Assembly: GCA_951802195.1 (NCBI GenBank) | Contig: OX637629.1 | Span: 62,001-126,000, forward strand | DNA: 64,000 nt | Source of the DNA: Tausonia pullulans | Lineage: Eukaryota; Basidiomycota; Tremellomycetes; Cystofilobasidiales; Mrakiaceae | Direction of reading: 5' to 3' | Shown: in pieces, positions 61,267 to 64,000 of the stretch | How positions within the stretch are numbered: the first letter of the stretch is position 1 | Layout of the letters: each line of letters begins with the position of its first letter | Position numbers and translations under genes: made by a program | The notes under the pieces: model-generated | What the model was told of the DNA's origin: nothing | The model's input: the letters and a program-made list of their open reading frames with translations, nothing else | The model's database searches: none

Positions 61267-64000
61267 TCACCTCGCCACCGTACCCCCTTCGTGCTGCGTC
61301 GGCGGCCTGGTCCTCGTCGTCGTCCTTCCACCACCACCAGTCCCGTTAACGCCATTGCTCGAAGGCCCCCTCCGCTTCCCCTTGAGATCGTCTCCTCCCG
61401 CAGGATCTCCATCAGCGCGCCACTCCGAGTCGGACGAATCGACGCTCCACACCGTTGCGCTCGGAGCTTTCCTCACAGGCGCAGTCGCGAGGAAAGAGGG
61501 GAGCAGGAACTCCTTGGGAGGGGCGGCTGGGGGGTAAACACCGAGAGAGGTGGCCCGGGGCTTCTTCAGCGTGATCGATGAAAGCGACGACCCGACTCCG
61601 AGCGCGGATGGCGTAAGGCGAAGCGATGGGGGCTGCTGGAGGTGGCGTTCCAGCTGCAGGTTTGGCAGATGGTTTGCACGGGCGGTGGGGGTAAAGCTAT
61701 GAGAGTGAGATACTCGTTGTAGGCGGTTAGATGGCGGTTGGGGTGCGCGGGCTGATGGCGAGGAAGGGGCTGTTGCCGCTAGGGGTGGAGGACGGGATAA
61801 GGTGGTCAGTGTCTTGGCTCGAGGTGGTGGAGCAGACTGGAAAACGTGACTTGGATCAGTCTCTGGCTCTTGCAAGATCGGAAGCTGGAAGAATTGAGAC
61901 AAGACTCGCCGATCGAGGCAAATTGCCCAGAGACGTCGCCGCCGTTGTCGACGCAGGTCGCCGTCCTCCACTGCTTTCCTCATTAGGGACTGCTGGCGGC
62001 CCGAGATGGAGTCCCAGAGCATGGTCCGCTGGGGCCGACCAGTCCGCCCTATCACCATGACCTCCACGGACAAGCTCGCTGAGTGGCCGCCGCGCAGCGC
62101 TCCAGGGCTCGCGCAGGAGCGGAGAGTTTGGGCGCCCGATATCGCTCTGCGCTGGTTGAGAGTGCTGGCGAGGTGGAGGAGCTGCGGTCGGTGCTGCCAT
62201 GGACGAATGGGGTCGGAGCAAAGCGGACTGAAGAGCCATACGGGCGTGAGAGGCCTATTCGAAAAGAGCGGGAAGATCACTCACGTGCGACACGCTTCGC
62301 GGCTCAATTCGCTGGAGGAGGAAGGGAGGTCGAACCCCCAAGCCAGCCTTCAGAGGATAATAAACCAGGTTAGGGAGTGAGGGGAATGCTGGAGGAACCA
62401 CGGAAACTCACTTCGGCTACGGAGATCGATCGCGGCCGGAGAACAGTGCCAGGGGCGATGTCAAAGGCGGGCGAAGGCTCAGCGGCGATCAATCCATCGC
62501 GACGTTCCAGAGTTCGGGCAGGCGGAATGGTCTGGGTGGAGCGATAGGGCAGGAGGCTGGGAGACGAGGGCGAGGAGGTGAAGGTACTGTGCAAAGATAT
62601 AGGCATTGGCATGAGGGTTGGGGAAACGTTGTATTTGATCTACTCACGAGGGAAGAAGAGGCATCCCCCTCGACACGGCTGTGCCATCCTCCTTAACTGC
62701 CCCAGGTTCCCTCAAGACTGGGTAAAAGTCCAGATCGGGCTTCCTCGACCGCATGGGAGGTGTCTCCCCTTGTCCACGAGCAAAGATTGGATACTTGGAG
62801 TCTCTCCACCCAGTGGGTGGGCCGATCGCAGCTGCGTCGACCGCGTTGAGTCCTCTGATGGGAGCTGAGGAAGCGCCGGCGGCGGAGCTGGATGACGCCT
62901 GTGTACGACTTGGGTGGCCATGATGGTGAGTTCGGTCCCGAGGACGAGCTCCATGTGAACGAAGAGAGGATGCAGCCGTGAGGGCTGCTCGTCGAGTCGT
63001 CTCGCTCAGACTCCATCGTCGTCGAGCTGGTCCCGGAGCGGGAGGGGCAAGGCGAGCAGCAGCAGGTACTACCGGTGGAATGGCTCGTAGATCATCGACA
63101 ATGACCACAGGTTGAGGAGGTGCCATCGCTGCTGTGGCCGAAAGAGCGCGCTTGTGACCGCCTTCGAAGCCGCCGCCAGTTGGCGCCGCTGGAACCGCCA
63201 GAGGTCAGGGTCAGTCACGTTTAAAACTTTCTCTCTCGGGGCTCGATCGGAAGTTTAAAGACATACGCGGGGACTGGAGATCGTGCGATGGCGGAGGAGG
63301 CAGCGCTCTGGATCTCGAAGGGAACTTCCACTTCTGAGGGTCTTGTTGAGGCATGACAGAGAAAACAGGGTGGTTTTGGGGAGTAGGGAAGGCTGGGACA
63401 TCTGGAGGAGGCGCTGATGCCGGACCCAGGGACATCCCAGCTGGGACGGGGACGTAGATGATTCGAGGAGGCGGCGGTTGCTGAATAATGGTGGTTGTCG
63501 GGGGAGGAACGGAGGAAAGAGGAGGAGGAGGAGGAAGAGGAGGAGAAGGAGGTAGCGGCCGTGTCGTGGCTGCGGCGCGATTGGATGAGGATGATAAGAG
63601 CTGGGATGGGTGACGATGCTCCACTTTCGAACGGGCCGACGAAGAAGGGAACTTAGAGGACGGCCTCTGTGCCCTCGACGTGTCAGAGTCCGCTTCAATG
63701 GAGCTCGCCTCGGAAGGAGATCGCGATTTTCTGTGAGGGGAAGACCATGTCGGTGAACCAAGCGGTGAGAGGGGGGGCGATGGAGGGAGTCGAGGAAGGG
63801 CATGAGATGAGGCCGGGCCAGACACCGAGCGTCGCCGATCTGACGACGATGGAGGTTTCAGCGAGTCGGCAAGGGCTGTCGGTACCAGTTGCGCGTTGTT
63901 GTTAGCAGATCGAGTGGGATCCGTAGCCCCCCAACGCCGGAGCTCGGCGAGGAGCTGCAGAAGAACGCCACGTGGTAAGTTTAAGATCGCACGTAGATTC
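61267..64000 (-). CDS. Long disordered protein of unkn own function, 5' end outside the window
   Basis: I do not recognise this gene. At least seven exons can be joined: from the right edge to 63267, 63188-62648, 62586-62412, 62347-62285, 62254-61901 and 61836-61267, all in frame. The first visible part is unlike the rest: ILNLPRGVLLQLLAELRRWG then ATDPTRSANNN, a Leu-rich amphipathic helix that looks conserved. The remainder is Pro/Ser/Arg-rich, with poly-Pro (PPLPPPPPLSS), a hydrophobic IIYVPVPAGMSLGP segment, VVIVDDLRAIPPVVPAA, GWRDSKYPIFARGQGETPP and SVAEAGLGVRPPFLLQRIEP, ending VWSVDSSDSEWRADG. The joint at 61901 uses donor GTCTCA, which is weak. A scaffold or cortical signalling protein is possible, but nothing in the sequence proves it. 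Confidence 0.55.

Overview
The window is nuclear chromosomal DNA of a basidiomycete fungus. I infer a GC-rich red-yeast type genome (Pucciniomycotina, probably Microbotryomycetes, relatives of Rhodotorula or Sporobolomyces). The reasons are the high GC content, many short introns (mostly 45-110 nt) with GTNNGT donors (GTGAGT, GTCAGT, GTGCGT, GTACGT, GTTAGT) and CTGAC/CTAAC-like branch sites, C/T-rich leaders before start codons, and a full set of fungal housekeeping orthologues. I saw no bacterial operons, CRISPR, transposon, retroelement or viral element.

Layout. 0-6 kb: ERG28 (+), an AMSH/sst2-type JAMM deubiquitinase (-), CTU2/NCS2 tRNA thiolation factor (+), a CsbD-like Hmp1-type protein (-). 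6-13.5 kb: an RNase III-fold protein (+), COX20 (-), SEM1/DSS1 (+), a RING-CH membrane E3 ligase (+). 13.8-19.7 kb: ARS2/Serrate (+) and an unknown acidic protein with a RING-like end (+). 19.7-21.5 kb has no gene. 21.5-31.9 kb: mitochondrial ribosomal protein bL31m (-) head-to-head with eIF4B (+), then the spliceosomal helicase PRP2 (-) head-to-head with the rRNA methyltransferase RRP8 (+). 32-36.5 kb: a WDR44-type WD40 protein (-). 36.5-38.9 kb has no clear gene. 38.9-44.2 kb: ILV1 threonine deaminase (+) and an SLC33A1-like acetyl-CoA transporter (-). 44.2-48.0 kb is gene-poor with F-box-like remnants. 48.0-53.2 kb: a Ser/Pro-rich hypothetical protein (+) and the vacuolar TRP channel YVC1 (-). 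54.5-64 kb: a small unknown protein (-), SAGA deubiquitinase UBP8 (-), TRAPP subunit BET3 (-), and a long disordered protein (-) that runs off the right edge.

The genes do not form a pathway cluster. Several themes recur by chance or by shared promoters: RNA processing (ARS2, PRP2, RRP8, CTU2, the RNase III-fold protein), ubiquitin (AMSH, SEM1, RING-CH, UBP8) and membrane traffic (BET3, WDR44-like). Most neighbours are divergent with 150-520 bp between start codons, or convergent with 45-220 bp between stops.

Exon chains were built by hand from splice signals plus reading-frame continuity and family alignment from memory. For most genes I checked that the summed exon length is a multiple of three. 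I found no convincing new biological system. The best leads are unusual gene structures (4-, 10- and 11-nt exons, a GC-AG intron), a probably catalytically dead RNase III protein, and two conserved-looking unknown proteins.
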